Positions 26,736-34,911 of a stretch of 64,000 bases of DNA are shown piece after piece (position 1 is the stretch's first letter; the number at the start of each line of letters is the position of its first letter). This DNA is from Enterobacteriaceae bacterium UBA7338 (GTDB lineage Bacteria > Pseudomonadota > Gammaproteobacteria > Enterobacterales > Enterobacteriaceae). The notes beneath the pieces were generated by a model. That model made no database searches and was not told where the DNA came from. It saw only the letters and a list, made by a program, of their open reading frames with translations. The translations under genes and the position numbers were made by a program. The stretch spans positions 251,451 to 315,450 of the forward strand of contig DKPJ01000006.1 of the NCBI GenBank assembly GCA_002480085.1. The letters are read 5' to 3'.

Positions 26736-28013
26736 ATGCTTCAATTGCTTTACACCACACTTTTCTACCTGATTCAGCCGCTTATCTGGCTGCGTCTTTG
26801 GGTGCGTGGTCGCAAAGCACCGGCCTACCGCAAACGCTGGGGCGAGCGTTATGGCTTCTATAAGAAAGCGCTTAAGCCCGGCGGCATCCTGATGCACTCC
26901 GTTTCCGTGGGCGAAACCCTGGCGGCAATCCCGCTGGTTCGCGCCCTGCGCCATCGCTATCCCGATCTGCCAATTACCGTTACCACCATGACCCCGACCG
27001 GTTCGGAGCGCGTGCTCTCCGCTTTTGGCAACGACGTTCAGCACGTCTACCTGCCCTACGATCTGCCGGACGCGCTCAATCGTTTTTTAAACGCCGTGGA
27101 TCCGAAGCTGGTACTGGTGATGGAGACCGAGCTGTGGCCGAACCTGATTGCCGCTCTGCACAAGCGCCAGATCCCGCTGGTGATCGCTAACGCCCGTCTC
27201 TCTGCGCGCTCTGCTAAAGGCTATGCAAAGCTGGGCGATTTTATTCGCACCCTGCTGCGCCGTATCACGCTGATCGCCGCCCAGAACGAAGAGGATGGCG
27301 AGCGCTTTATTGCTCTTGGGGCAAAGCGTAACCAGCTCACCGTCACTGGCAGCCTGAAATTCGATATCTCGGTTACGCCCCAGCTCGCTTCCCGGGCAGT
27401 GACCCTGCGCCGCCAGTGGGCTCCGCATCGTCCGGTCTGGATCGCCACCAGCACCCACGAAGGCGAAGAGAGTGCGGTTATCGAGGCGCACCAGACGCTA
27501 TTGCGCGAGTTTCCTAACCTGCTGCTGATCCTGGTTCCACGCCATCCGGAACGCTTCCCGGACGCCATCAACCTGGTGCGGCAGGCAGGTCTGAGCTATA
27601 TCACCCGCTCGTCGGGGGAAGTGCCCTCCAGCAGCACCCAGGTGGTGGTGGGCGATACCATGGGCGAGCTGATGCTGCTCTACGGCATTGCCGATCTCGC
27701 TTTTGTTGGCGGTTCACTGGTAGAGCGCGGCGGGCATAACCCGCTGGAGGCCGCTGCACACGCTATTCCGGTGCTGATGGGACCACATACGTTTAACTTC
27801 AAAGATATCTGCGCCCGTCTGACCCAGGCCGACGGTTTGATCACCGTGGCGGACGTCGCCTCGCTGAGCAAAGAGGTTGCCTCCCTGCTGACCGATGAGG
27901 ACTACCGTAACTTCTACGGTCGTCATGCGGTAGAGGTGCTCTATCAAAACCAGGGCGCGCTGCAGCGTCTGTTACAATTGCTGGAACCCTATCTGCCACC
28001 AAAAGCCCATTAA
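26736..28013 (+). CDS. waaA: 3-deoxy-D-manno-octulosonic acid transferase WaaA (KdtA)
   Basis: Bifunctional transferase adding two Kdo residues to lipid IVA at the inner membrane. ATG 26736 (MLQLLYTTLFYLIQPLIW) gives 425 aa, the E. coli length; ATG 26727 would add three residues. An N-terminal membrane anchor (about 2-22) precedes the GT-B fold: ILMHSVSVGETLAAIPLVRALR, METELWPNLIAALHKRQIP, FVGGSLVERGGHNPLEAAAHAIPVLMGP. Nine bases separate it from coaD. Confidence 0.97.
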   Translation: MLQLLYTTLFYLIQPLIWLRLWVRGRKAPAYRKRWGERYGFYKKALKPGGILMHSVSVGETLAAIPLVRALRHRYPDLPITVTTMTPTGSERVLSAFGNDVQHVYLPYDLPDALNRFLNAVDPKLVLVMETELWPNLIAALHKRQIPLVIANARLSARSAKGYAKLGDFIRTLLRRITLIAAQNEEDGERFIALGAKRNQLTVTGSLKFDISVTPQLASRAVTLRRQWAPHRPVWIATSTHEGEESAVIEAHQTLLREFPNLLLILVPRHPERFPDAINLVRQAGLSYITRSSGEVPSSSTQVVVGDTMGELMLLYGIADLAFVGGSLVERGGHNPLEAAAHAIPVLMGPHTFNFKDICARLTQADGLITVADVASLSKEVASLLTDEDYRNFYGRHAVEVLYQNQGALQRLLQLLEPYLPPKAH

Positions 28014-28022
28014 GGTTTTTAT

Positions 28023-28502
28023 ATGCAAAAGCGCGCAATCTACCCTGGCACCTTCGATCCGGTCACCAACGGCCATATCAACATTATCACCCGGGCCGCG
28101 GGCATGTTCGATCGGGTTATCATGGCGATTGCCGCCAGCCCGAGCAAAAAGCCGCTCTTCTCGCTGGACGAGCGCGTTGCTCTGGCGCAGGAGGCCACCG
28201 CCCATCTTGAAAACGTTGAGGTCATCGGCTTTAGCGATCTGATGGCGAGCTTTGCCCGCGACCAGCAGGCAACGATCCTGATCCGTGGTCTACGCGCCGT
28301 GGCTGATTTTGAATATGAGACCCAGCTGGCGCATATGAATCGTCACCTGATGCCGGAGCTGGAGAGCGTCTTTCTGATGCCCGCCAAGGAGTGGTCGTTT
28401 ATCTCGTCGTCGCTGGTCAAAGAGGTGGCGCGTCATCAGGGTGACGTGGCCGACTTCCTGCCGCCAAACGTGCACCAGGCGCTGTTGCAGAAGCTTCGGT
28501 AG
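28023..28502 (+). CDS. coaD: Phosphopantetheine adenylyltransferase CoaD
   Basis: Fourth step of coenzyme A synthesis: ATP + 4'-phosphopantetheine to dephospho-CoA. 159 aa as in E. coli. Nucleotidyltransferase motif YPGTFDPVTNGHINI (the T/HxGH signature) at residues 7-21, RGLRAVADFEYE, and the second signature KEWSFISSSLVKEVARHQGDV. Co-oriented with waaA and probably co-transcribed. Confidence 0.98.
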   Translation: MQKRAIYPGTFDPVTNGHINIITRAAGMFDRVIMAIAASPSKKPLFSLDERVALAQEATAHLENVEVIGFSDLMASFARDQQATILIRGLRAVADFEYETQLAHMNRHLMPELESVFLMPAKEWSFISSSLVKEVARHQGDVADFLPPNVHQALLQKLR

Positions 28503-28555
28503 GCGTTTTGGCGCTGCGCTTAACGGGTCTACGCTGATGAGGCTGCTGCGATTTT

Positions 28556-28609
28556 GTAGGCCCGGCAAGCATGAGCGCCGCCGGGCGGCACTGCGTTTGC
28601 CCGGCCTAC
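28556..28609. repeat. REP/BIME element between coaD and mutM
   Basis: Two inverted REP-like units: GTAGGCCCGGCAAGC (28556-28570), then gccgccgggcggcactgcgtttgcccggcctac (28577-28609). Outer arms GTAGGCCCGGCAA and ...TTGCCCGGCCTAC pair with each other. It lies between convergent coaD and mutM. Confidence 0.8.
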
Positions 28610-28615
28610 GGTCTG

Positions 28616-29425
28616 TTATTTCTGGCAGTTGCGGCAGTAGAAGGTCGCGCGCTGGGCATGCTTGGTTGCCACGATCGGCGTCGCGCAGACGCGGCAGGGT
28701 TCGCCTTTGCGCCCGTAAACCTGCAGCTGCTGAGCGAAATAGCCTGGCTTCCCGTCGCTTTGCAAAAAGTCTTTTAACGTTGTCCCGCCCTGCTCTATCG
28801 AGCGCAGCAGCACCGCCTTAATGACCTGCACCAGTAGGGCACACTCTTCATGAGAGAGCGACGAGGCGAGCCGGTCCGGGTGGATCCCGGCGGCAAACAG
28901 CGACTCACTGGCGTAGATGTTGCCCACGCCCACCACCAGCTTGTTATCCATTAGCCAGGGTTTAATGGCGGTTTTCTTTTTCGCACACTTCTGCTGCAGA
29001 TACTCTGCATTGAACGCATCGCTCAGCGGCTCCGGCCCCAGGTGCGCCAGCACGTTATGTCCTTCCAGCTCTTTGGTCCACAGCCAGGCACCAAAGCGAC
29101 GCGGATCGGTGTAGCGCAGCACTTTGCCGTTGCTCATCACCAGATCGACATGATCGTGCTTCTCGGCAGGCAGATCGTGGGGAAGAATGCGCAGGCTGCC
29201 GGACATGCCGAGGTGGATGATGATCCAGCCGTCGGGCAGCTCCAGCAGCAGATATTTTGCCCGCCGCTGTACGCTAAGCACTGGCTTATCGCTCAGGCGG
29301 TGGATCTCGTCGGAAACGGGCCAGCGCAGGCGGCCATTGCGTACCACCGCGTGCAGGATAGTTTGACCCACCAGGTGCGGCTCTATACCGCGGCGGCTGG
29401 TTTCTACCTCAGGTAATTCAGGCAT
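28616..29425 (-). CDS. mutM: Formamidopyrimidine-DNA glycosylase MutM (Fpg)
   Basis: Base-excision repair glycosylase/AP lyase for 8-oxoguanine and FaPy lesions. ATG 29425 gives MPELPEVE with the catalytic Pro2 and Glu3 after Met removal, and 269 aa as in E. coli. The helix-two-turn-helix region contains VVGVGNIYASESLF. The C-terminal zinc finger is C-x2-C...C-x2-C (CRVC...CRNC). It follows rpmBG on the same strand, past a terminator, as in E. coli. Confidence 0.98.
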   Translation of the reverse strand: MPELPEVETSRRGIEPHLVGQTILHAVVRNGRLRWPVSDEIHRLSDKPVLSVQRRAKYLLLELPDGWIIIHLGMSGSLRILPHDLPAEKHDHVDLVMSNGKVLRYTDPRRFGAWLWTKELEGHNVLAHLGPEPLSDAFNAEYLQQKCAKKKTAIKPWLMDNKLVVGVGNIYASESLFAAGIHPDRLASSLSHEECALLVQVIKAVLLRSIEQGGTTLKDFLQSDGKPGYFAQQLQVYGRKGEPCRVCATPIVATKHAQRATFYCRNCQK

Positions 29426-29449
29426 GTTTCCTCCGTTAAGATACACAGA

Positions 29450-29478
29450 AAGCAAAAAACCCGGCCGGAGCCGGGTTT
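29450..29478 (-). terminator. Terminator after rpmBG
   Basis: A 9-bp stem AAACCCGGC (29457-29465) / GCCGGGTTT (29470-29478) with a CGGA loop, continued on the minus strand by a T run (29456-29454). It lies 21 bases after rpmG and 29 bases before mutM, so mutM transcription would come from read-through or its own promoter. Confidence 0.88.
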
Positions 29479-29498
29479 CTGTACAAGAAAACTAAAAC

Positions 29499-29666
29499 TT
29501 ATTTAATTTTAGCTTCTTTGTAGAGAACGTGCTGACGGACAACTGGATCGAACTTTTTCAGTTCCAGTTTTTCCGGCTTAGTACGTTTGTTCTTCGTAGT
29601 GGTATAGAAGTGACCAGTACCAGCAGAAGAAACCAGCTTGATTTTCTCACGAATACCTTTAGCCAT
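29499..29666 (-). CDS. rpmG: 50S ribosomal protein L33
   Basis: A 55-aa protein starting MAKGIREKIKLVSSAGTGHF and ending VLYKEAKIK, equal to E. coli L33. This is the zinc-free form, without CxxC pairs. It lies 22 bases after rpmB and is co-transcribed with it. Too short for many ORF filters but unmistakable. Confidence 0.98.
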   Translation of the reverse strand: MAKGIREKIKLVSSAGTGHFYTTTKNKRTKPEKLELKKFDPVVRQHVLYKEAKIK

Positions 29667-29688
29667 GATTTATTTCCTCTTTAAGTAC

Positions 29689-29925
29689 TTAGTACTTTTC
29701 GCCACGGGCACGCAGTTCAGACAGAACTGTATCGATGCCTTTCTTATCAATTACACGCATACCTTTAGCAGATACGCGCAGGGTGACAAAACGCTTCTCG
29801 CTCTCAACCCAGAAACGGTGAGAGTGCAGGTTCGGCAGGAAACGGCGTTTAGTCGCGTTCAGTGCGTGGGAACGGTTATTACCGGTCACCGGACGCTTGC
29901 CAGTAACTTGGCAGACTCGGGACAT
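29689..29925 (-). CDS. rpmB: 50S ribosomal protein L28
   Basis: A 78-aa protein, MSRVCQVTGKRPVTGNNRSH, with the RRFLPNLHSHRFWVESEKRF core of L28. First gene of the rpmB-rpmG unit, about 145 bases after a strong promoter. Confidence 0.98.
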   Translation of the reverse strand: MSRVCQVTGKRPVTGNNRSHALNATKRRFLPNLHSHRFWVESEKRFVTLRVSAKGMRVIDKKGIDTVLSELRARGEKY

Positions 29926-30070
29926 GTCTATTCTCCAAAAATCAAATTAGCTCGAGCTTCGTATAGGGTTTTGACGCCTCGTCAGGCTGTAAGGCCCGGT
30001 CACGGCGGTTCAGTGTGAACTCGCGATTGCCAGGCCCAAATGCCAAACCCGAGATTCTCAAAGGTGGCGT

Positions 30071-30099
30071 AGTATACGCTGTGTCGGCTGTGTGCTCAA
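30071..30099 (-). promoter_or_regulatory. Sigma-70 promoter for rpmBG
   Basis: On the minus strand: -35 TTGAGC (30099-30094), 17-base spacer, -10 TATACT (30076-30071). The spacing is ideal and the position suits rpmB, leaving a leader of about 140 bases. Confidence 0.72.
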
Positions 30100-30141
30100 G
30101 TCCCGAACAGACAAAGATCCCGCTGGATCGCGCAGGGTGGT

Positions 30142-30837
30142 TTAAATCCAACCACGTTCGGCAAATGAAACCCACTCTCCCCGGCCTACAACGAGGTGGT
30201 CTAATACACGGATATCCATGAATTCACAACATTTTACCACACGTTCGGTGATTTGTTTATCAGCAAAACTGGGTTCTGCATAACCCGACGGATGATTATG
30301 GGCAAGGATCACGGCGGCAGCGTTGATCGCGATGGCTTCACGAACAATTTCCCGCGGGTGGACCTCAACGTGGCTTAACGTGCCGGAAAAGAGGCGGCTG
30401 TGCCGGAGCACCCGGTTCTGGTTGTTGAGATAGATGACCAAAAAGATCTCGCGCGGCTCGTCGGCAAGCTGGCTTTGCAGAAACGCTCTGGTGGCCTGCG
30501 GGCTGTCCAGGGTCAGCGCCTCCTGAATGCTAGACGCATGATAGCGACGCGCCAGCTCGGCAATGCCTTTGAGCTGGGCAAACTTCGCCACGCCGATACC
30601 CGACACCTCGGCAAACTGCTCCGCATCCGCGGAGAGCAGATCGTAAAGCGAACCGAAATGCGCGACGAGATATTCGGCGAACGCCATCACGCTGCGCTCC
30701 GGCGTACCGGTACGCAGAAACAGCGCCAGCAGCTCGATGTCGGTGAGGGATGCAATCCCCAGGCGCAGCATCTTCTCGCGGGGCATCTTTTCACGCGGCA
30801 CGTTCTCATATGACGTCAGCGATCTCGCCGTTTCCAT
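30142..30837 (-). CDS. radC: RadC/YicR-family JAB-domain protein
   Basis: RadC-type protein of unsettled function; the old DNA-repair role in E. coli has been withdrawn. ATG 30837 follows GGGAGGAGCGCG, an excellent ribosome site, and gives 231 aa (E. coli 222). A helix-hairpin-helix (VSGIGVAKFAQLKGIAELARRY) precedes the JAB/MPN+ metal motif EVHPREIV...LAHNHPSG...D. The N-terminus has a small tandem repeat (PREKM PREKML) where E. coli has one copy. It is divergent from coaBC. Confidence 0.93.
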   Translation of the reverse strand: METARSLTSYENVPREKMPREKMLRLGIASLTDIELLALFLRTGTPERSVMAFAEYLVAHFGSLYDLLSADAEQFAEVSGIGVAKFAQLKGIAELARRYHASSIQEALTLDSPQATRAFLQSQLADEPREIFLVIYLNNQNRVLRHSRLFSGTLSHVEVHPREIVREAIAINAAAVILAHNHPSGYAEPSFADKQITERVVKCCEFMDIRVLDHLVVGRGEWVSFAERGWI

Positions 30838-31006
30838 CGCGCTCCTCCCGGTGAAAACCCTATTTTGCCACGGCGCGATGGGTGGCTCGACCTGCGGTTT
30901 TCGCTTTTGCGTGGCGGCTCGTAAAGGGAGTGATGTGCAAAAGCGCCTCACTTTACAGAGTGTGATAAAATGCCCACCTTCTGGTGAAACCCAACAGGAA
31001 TGAATC

Positions 31007-32221
31007 ATGATGAGCCTGGCCGGTAAAAAAATCGTTCTTGGCGTGAGCGGCGGCATTGCTGCCTACAAAACGCCGGAGCTGGTACGTCGTCTGCGCGATC
31101 GCGGCGCAGAGGTGCGCGTGGCAATGACAGAGGGTGCCAAAGCCTTTATCACTCCCCTGAGCCTGCAGGCGGTATCGGGCTATCCGGTTTCCGATAGCCT
31201 GCTGGATCCGGCTGCCGAAGCGGCAATGGGGCATATCGAGCTGGGCAAGTGGGCCGACCTGGTGATCCTCGCCCCGGCGACTGCCGACCTGATTGCCCGC
31301 GTGGCCGCCGGTATGGCTAACGATCTGGTTACGACTATCTGCCTGGCCACCCCGTCACCCGTCGCGGTCGTACCGGCGATGAACCAGCAGATGTACCGCA
31401 ACGCCGCCACGCAGCATAACCTGAGCGTGCTGGCCGCCCGAGGCCTGCTGCAGTGGGGACCGGACAGCGGTAGCCAGGCCTGCGGCGACGTTGGACCAGG
31501 CCGGATGCTCGACCCGCTCGCTATCGTCGATCTGGCCGCAGCGCATTTTTCGCCTGTCAAAACACTGCAACATCTGAATATCATGATTACCGCTGGCCCA
31601 ACGCAGGAGCCGCTGGATCCGGTGCGCTACATCACCAACAAAAGCTCCGGCAAGATGGGCTTCGCCATTGCCGCTGCCGCTGCCCGCCTTGGCGCGAACG
31701 TGACGCTGGTGAGCGGCCCGGTTTCGCTGCCGACGCCGACAGGGGTGACGCGCGTGGATGTCGTGACCGCGCTGGAGATGGAAGCCGCCGTACAGGCTCG
31801 GGTTCAGTCGCAGCAAATTTTTATCGGCTGTGCTGCCGTCGCTGACTACCGCGCCGCCGCCGTTGCCGATGAGAAGATCAAAAAGCAAGGCGATGAAATT
31901 ACAATAAAAATGGTTAAAAACCCGGATATCGTTGCCGGCGTTGCCGCGCTCAGTACGAACCGTCCTTACGTCGTAGGGTTTGCCGCCGAAACAAATAATG
32001 TGGAAGAATACGCCCGGCAAAAACGTATCCGCAAAAACCTTGATCTGATCTGCGCCAACGACGTATCTGGTGAAAATCAAGGGTTTAACAGCGACAGCAA
32101 CGCATTACACCTTTTCTGGCAGGACGGCGATAAAGTCTTGCCGCTTGAGCGCAAAGCACTTCTGGGACAACTACTACTGGACGAGATCGTTACCCGTTAT
32201 GATGAAAAAAATCGACGTTAA
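31007..32221 (+). CDS. coaBC: Phosphopantothenoylcysteine decarboxylase / phosphopantothenate-cysteine ligase CoaBC
   Basis: Bifunctional flavoenzyme for two steps of CoA synthesis. 404 aa; ATG 31007 or 31010 (MSLAGKKIVLGVSGGIAAYKTPEL). The N-terminal FMN decarboxylase (CoaC, about 1-190) has PAMNQQMYRNAATQHNL and the SQACGDVGPGRM substrate-clamp Cys. The C-terminal CTP-dependent ligase (CoaB) has ITAGPTQEPLDPVRYITNKSSGKMG and the KKQGDEITIKMVKNPDI loop. Its end overlaps the start of dut by about 23 bases. Confidence 0.97.
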   Translation: MMSLAGKKIVLGVSGGIAAYKTPELVRRLRDRGAEVRVAMTEGAKAFITPLSLQAVSGYPVSDSLLDPAAEAAMGHIELGKWADLVILAPATADLIARVAAGMANDLVTTICLATPSPVAVVPAMNQQMYRNAATQHNLSVLAARGLLQWGPDSGSQACGDVGPGRMLDPLAIVDLAAAHFSPVKTLQHLNIMITAGPTQEPLDPVRYITNKSSGKMGFAIAAAAARLGANVTLVSGPVSLPTPTGVTRVDVVTALEMEAAVQARVQSQQIFIGCAAVADYRAAAVADEKIKKQGDEITIKMVKNPDIVAGVAALSTNRPYVVGFAAETNNVEEYARQKRIRKNLDLICANDVSGENQGFNSDSNALHLFWQDGDKVLPLERKALLGQLLLDEIVTRYDEKNRR

Positions 32222-32657
32222 AATTATGGACCCGCGCGTTGGCAAAGCCTTTCCGCTGCCAACCTACGCCACCTCCGGCTCTGCCGGACTTGACCTGCGA
32301 GCCTGTCTTGATGACGCCGTAGAGCTGGCGCCGGGCGCAACGACGCTGCTGCCGACCGGTCTGGCTATTCACATCGCCGATCCGTCGCTGGCCGCGGTGA
32401 TTTTACCGCGCTCGGGCCTCGGCCATAAGCATGGCGTGGTGCTGGGCAACCTGGTTGGCCTGATTGATTCGGATTACCAGGGGCAGCTGATGGTCTCCGT
32501 CTGGAACCGCGGCAAGGAGAGCTTCACGATTGAGCCGGGCGAGCGTATTGCACAGATGGTATTTGTGCCGGTGGTGCAGGCAGAGTTCAACCTGGTAGAA
32601 GAGTTTGACAGCTCTGAACGTGGTGAAGGCGGCTTCGGCCATTCCGGGCGTCAGTAA
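32199..32657 (+). CDS. dut: Deoxyuridine 5'-triphosphate nucleotidohydrolase Dut
   Basis: Trimeric dUTPase, dUTP to dUMP + PPi, keeping uracil out of DNA. Start ATG 32199 or 32202 (MKKIDVKIMDPRVG) gives 152 or 151 aa. All five motifs are visible: ATSGSAGLDLRA, PRSGLGHK, GNLVGLIDSDYQG, GERIAQMVFVPV, and the C-terminal RGEGGFGHSGRQ arm. It starts inside the end of coaBC, as in E. coli. Confidence 0.97.
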   Translation: MMKKIDVKIMDPRVGKAFPLPTYATSGSAGLDLRACLDDAVELAPGATTLLPTGLAIHIADPSLAAVILPRSGLGHKHGVVLGNLVGLIDSDYQGQLMVSVWNRGKESFTIEPGERIAQMVFVPVVQAEFNLVEEFDSSERGEGGFGHSGRQ

Positions 32658-32696
32658 GTCGCCTCATCCTTATATCATCCAGGATGCGTCTAAAAC

Positions 32697-33293
32697 ATGG
32701 CAGAAAAACAAACCGCGAAAAGGAATCGTCGCGAAGAAATACTCCAGTCTCTGGCGCTAATGCTTGAATCCAGCGATGGCAGCCAACGCATTACCACGGC
32801 AAAGCTGGCTGCATCGGTGGGTGTCTCCGAAGCGGCCCTTTATCGGCATTTTCCAAGCAAAACGCGCATGTTTGACAGCTTGATCGAGTTTATCGAAGAT
32901 AGCCTGACGACGCGTATCAACTTAATCCTAAAAGATGAGAAAGATACGCTGGCACGCCTGCGTCTTATCATTCAGCTGATTTTAGGCTTCGGTGAACGCA
33001 ACCCAGGGCTGACGCGGATCCTCACCGGTCACGCGCTGATGTTTGAGCAGGATCGCCTCCAGGGCCGTATCAACCAGCTATTTGAGCGGATTGAATCGCA
33101 GCTGCGGCAGGTTCTGCGCGAGCGGAAGATGCGCGAAGGTGAAGGTTTTACCGTGGATGAAACGCTGCTGGCGAGCCAGCTGCTGGCCCAGTGTGAAGGT
33201 ATGCTGTCGCGCTTTGTACGCAGCGAGTTCAAATACCGGCCCACGGACGATTTTGACGTCCGCTGGCCGCTGATGGTGGCTCAGCTACATTAA
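32697..33293 (+). CDS. slmA: Nucleoid occlusion factor SlmA
   Basis: TetR-fold protein that binds SBS sites on DNA and blocks FtsZ assembly over the nucleoid. 198 aa as in E. coli. Helix-turn-helix ITTAKLAASVGVSEAALYRHFPSKTRMFDSL at about residues 30-60. It lies 39 bases after dut in the coaBC-dut-slmA series. Confidence 0.97.
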   Translation: MAEKQTAKRNRREEILQSLALMLESSDGSQRITTAKLAASVGVSEAALYRHFPSKTRMFDSLIEFIEDSLTTRINLILKDEKDTLARLRLIIQLILGFGERNPGLTRILTGHALMFEQDRLQGRINQLFERIESQLRQVLRERKMREGEGFTVDETLLASQLLAQCEGMLSRFVRSEFKYRPTDDFDVRWPLMVAQLH

Positions 33294-33295
33294 TG

Positions 33296-33335
33296 CGTAA
33301 GCCCGGTCAGCGCTCGCGCTACCGGGCAGCTTAAC
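33296..33335. repeat. REP-type palindromic element between slmA and pyrE
   Basis: GTAAGCCCGGTCAGCGCTCGCGCTACCGGGCAGCTTAAC-type dyad with arms gcccggt / accgggc around an agcgc-gcgct inner palindrome. It lies between convergent slmA and pyrE and has the same core as the elements at 1022, 5409 and 28556. Confidence 0.78.
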
Positions 33336-33337
33336 GC

Positions 33338-33979
33338 TTAAACCCCAAACTCTTCCCGATACGCCTGCACCGACGCCAGGTGGTTCGCCATCTCCGGGCG
33401 CTCTTCCAGATAGGCAATCAGATCCTTCAGGGTGATGATAGAAATGACCTGGCAGCCATAGTCGCGCTCGACCTCCTGAATCGCCGAGATATCGCCGCGC
33501 CCGCGCTCCTGACGGTCGAGGGAGATCAGCACCCCGGCCAGCGTCGCGCCATTGGCCTGGATAATCTCCATCGACTCACGGATCGCCGTTCCGGCGGTGA
33601 TCACATCATCTACCAGCATCACGCGGCCCTGCAGCGCGCTGCCCACCAGATTGCCGCCCTCACCGTGGTCTTTGGCCTCTTTGCGGTTGAAGCAGTAGGG
33701 CACGTCACGTTCGTGGTGCTCCGCCAGCGCCACTGCCGTGGTGGTGGCGATGGGAATGCCTTTATAGGCAGGGCCAAACAGCAGATCGAAGTCGATACCG
33801 GAATCTACCAGCGCTTCGGCATAGAAACGGCCTAACAGTGCCAGATCGCGCCCGGTATTAAACAGCCCGGCGTTGAAGAAATAGGGGCTTTTGCGCCCGG
33901 ATTTCAGCGTAAACTCGCCGAACTTAAGTACCTGCTTGTTAAGCGCAAACTCAATAAACTGGCGCTGATACGGTTTCAT
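33338..33979 (-). CDS. pyrE: Orotate phosphoribosyltransferase PyrE
   Basis: Orotate + PRPP to orotidine 5'-monophosphate. ATG 33979 (MKPYQRQFIEFALNKQ) gives 213 aa as in E. coli. PRPP loop VMLVDDVITAGTAIRES; flexible catalytic loop around FNRKEAKDHGEGGN. It follows rph with a leader holding an attenuator hairpin. Confidence 0.98.
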   Translation of the reverse strand: MKPYQRQFIEFALNKQVLKFGEFTLKSGRKSPYFFNAGLFNTGRDLALLGRFYAEALVDSGIDFDLLFGPAYKGIPIATTTAVALAEHHERDVPYCFNRKEAKDHGEGGNLVGSALQGRVMLVDDVITAGTAIRESMEIIQANGATLAGVLISLDRQERGRGDISAIQEVERDYGCQVISIITLKDLIAYLEERPEMANHLASVQAYREEFGV

Positions 33980-34036
33980 GGCTCTGCTCCTCATCTCACT
34001 TTCATTGTTTTATAACGGTTACGCTAAATCACAGAC

Positions 34037-34062
34037 AAAAGAAAGGCGACTCAATGGTCGCC
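34037..34062 (-). terminator. pyrE attenuator
   Basis: On the minus strand: GGCGAC (34062-34057), loop CATTGA, GTCGCC (34050-34045), then TTTCTTTT. It starts nine bases after the rph stop and about 60 bases before pyrE. In E. coli low UTP slows polymerase in this leader, so ribosomes finishing rph prevent the hairpin; the same layout is kept here. Confidence 0.88.
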
Positions 34063-34070
34063 CTTAAAAA

Positions 34071-34787
34071 CTAATTTTCTAACGCCGCTTTCTGCGTCGC
34101 TACGATAGATTCAATCCCCTCTCTGGCCAGCGCCAGCAGCGAGAGCAGCTCCTCATGGGTGAACGGCTCGCCCTCGGCGGTGCCCTGCACCTCGATCATC
34201 CGGCCATCTTCAGTCATCACCACGTTCATATCGGTTTCGGCGGCAGAGTCTTCAACATACTCCAGATCGCACACCGCTTCGCCGTTGACGATACCCACGG
34301 AGACCGCTGCTACCATCCCTTTCATCGGGTTGGTCTTCAGCTTGCCTGCGGCAACCAGCTTGTTCAGCGCATCCGCCAGCGCCACGCACGCCCCGGTGAT
34401 GGAGGCGGTACGGGTACCGCCATCGGCCTGGATCACGTCGCAGTCGAGGGTAATGGTGAACTCACCCAGCGCTTTTAAGTCTACGGCAGCGCGCAGGGAG
34501 CGGGCGATCAGGCGTTGGATCTCCAGCGTACGGCCACCCTGCTTGCCTTTGGCGGCTTCACGCGGGTTACGGGTATGGGTAGCGCGCGGCAGCATGCCAT
34601 ACTCAGCGGTGATCCACCCCTGGCCCTGGCCTTTCAGAAAACGCGGCACGCCTTCATCGATAGAGGCGGTACACAGAACTTTGGTATCACCGAATTCAAC
34701 CAGCACGGCACCTTCAGCGTGTTTTGTATAGTTTCGGGTCAGGGTGACGGGACGCACCTGATTAGCGCTACGGCCTGCTGGACGCAT
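34071..34787 (-). CDS. rph: Ribonuclease PH
   Basis: Phosphorolytic 3'-5' exoribonuclease that trims tRNA 3' ends. The full-length 238-aa frame is intact (E. coli K-12 MG1655 carries an rph frameshift with polar effects on pyrE). Motifs: RPAGRSANQVRPVTLTRNYTKHAEGAVLVE at the N-terminus, the phosphate-binding TRNPREAAKGKQGGRT, and LDCDVIQADGGTRTASI. It is transcribed with pyrE and divergent from yicC. Confidence 0.97.
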   Translation of the reverse strand: MRPAGRSANQVRPVTLTRNYTKHAEGAVLVEFGDTKVLCTASIDEGVPRFLKGQGQGWITAEYGMLPRATHTRNPREAAKGKQGGRTLEIQRLIARSLRAAVDLKALGEFTITLDCDVIQADGGTRTASITGACVALADALNKLVAAGKLKTNPMKGMVAAVSVGIVNGEAVCDLEYVEDSAAETDMNVVMTEDGRMIEVQGTAEGEPFTHEELLSLLALAREGIESIVATQKAALEN

Positions 34788-34911
34788 GATGATTTCTCCG
34801 GCTTCTACGAATGTGGCTGCGCATTATACGGACTAAATACGCTTATTCCTATCTTGAGAAGGCCCCGAAAGCTATAATCCCCCCATCTCCTCTTTAAAAA
34901 CAGGAACGTCT

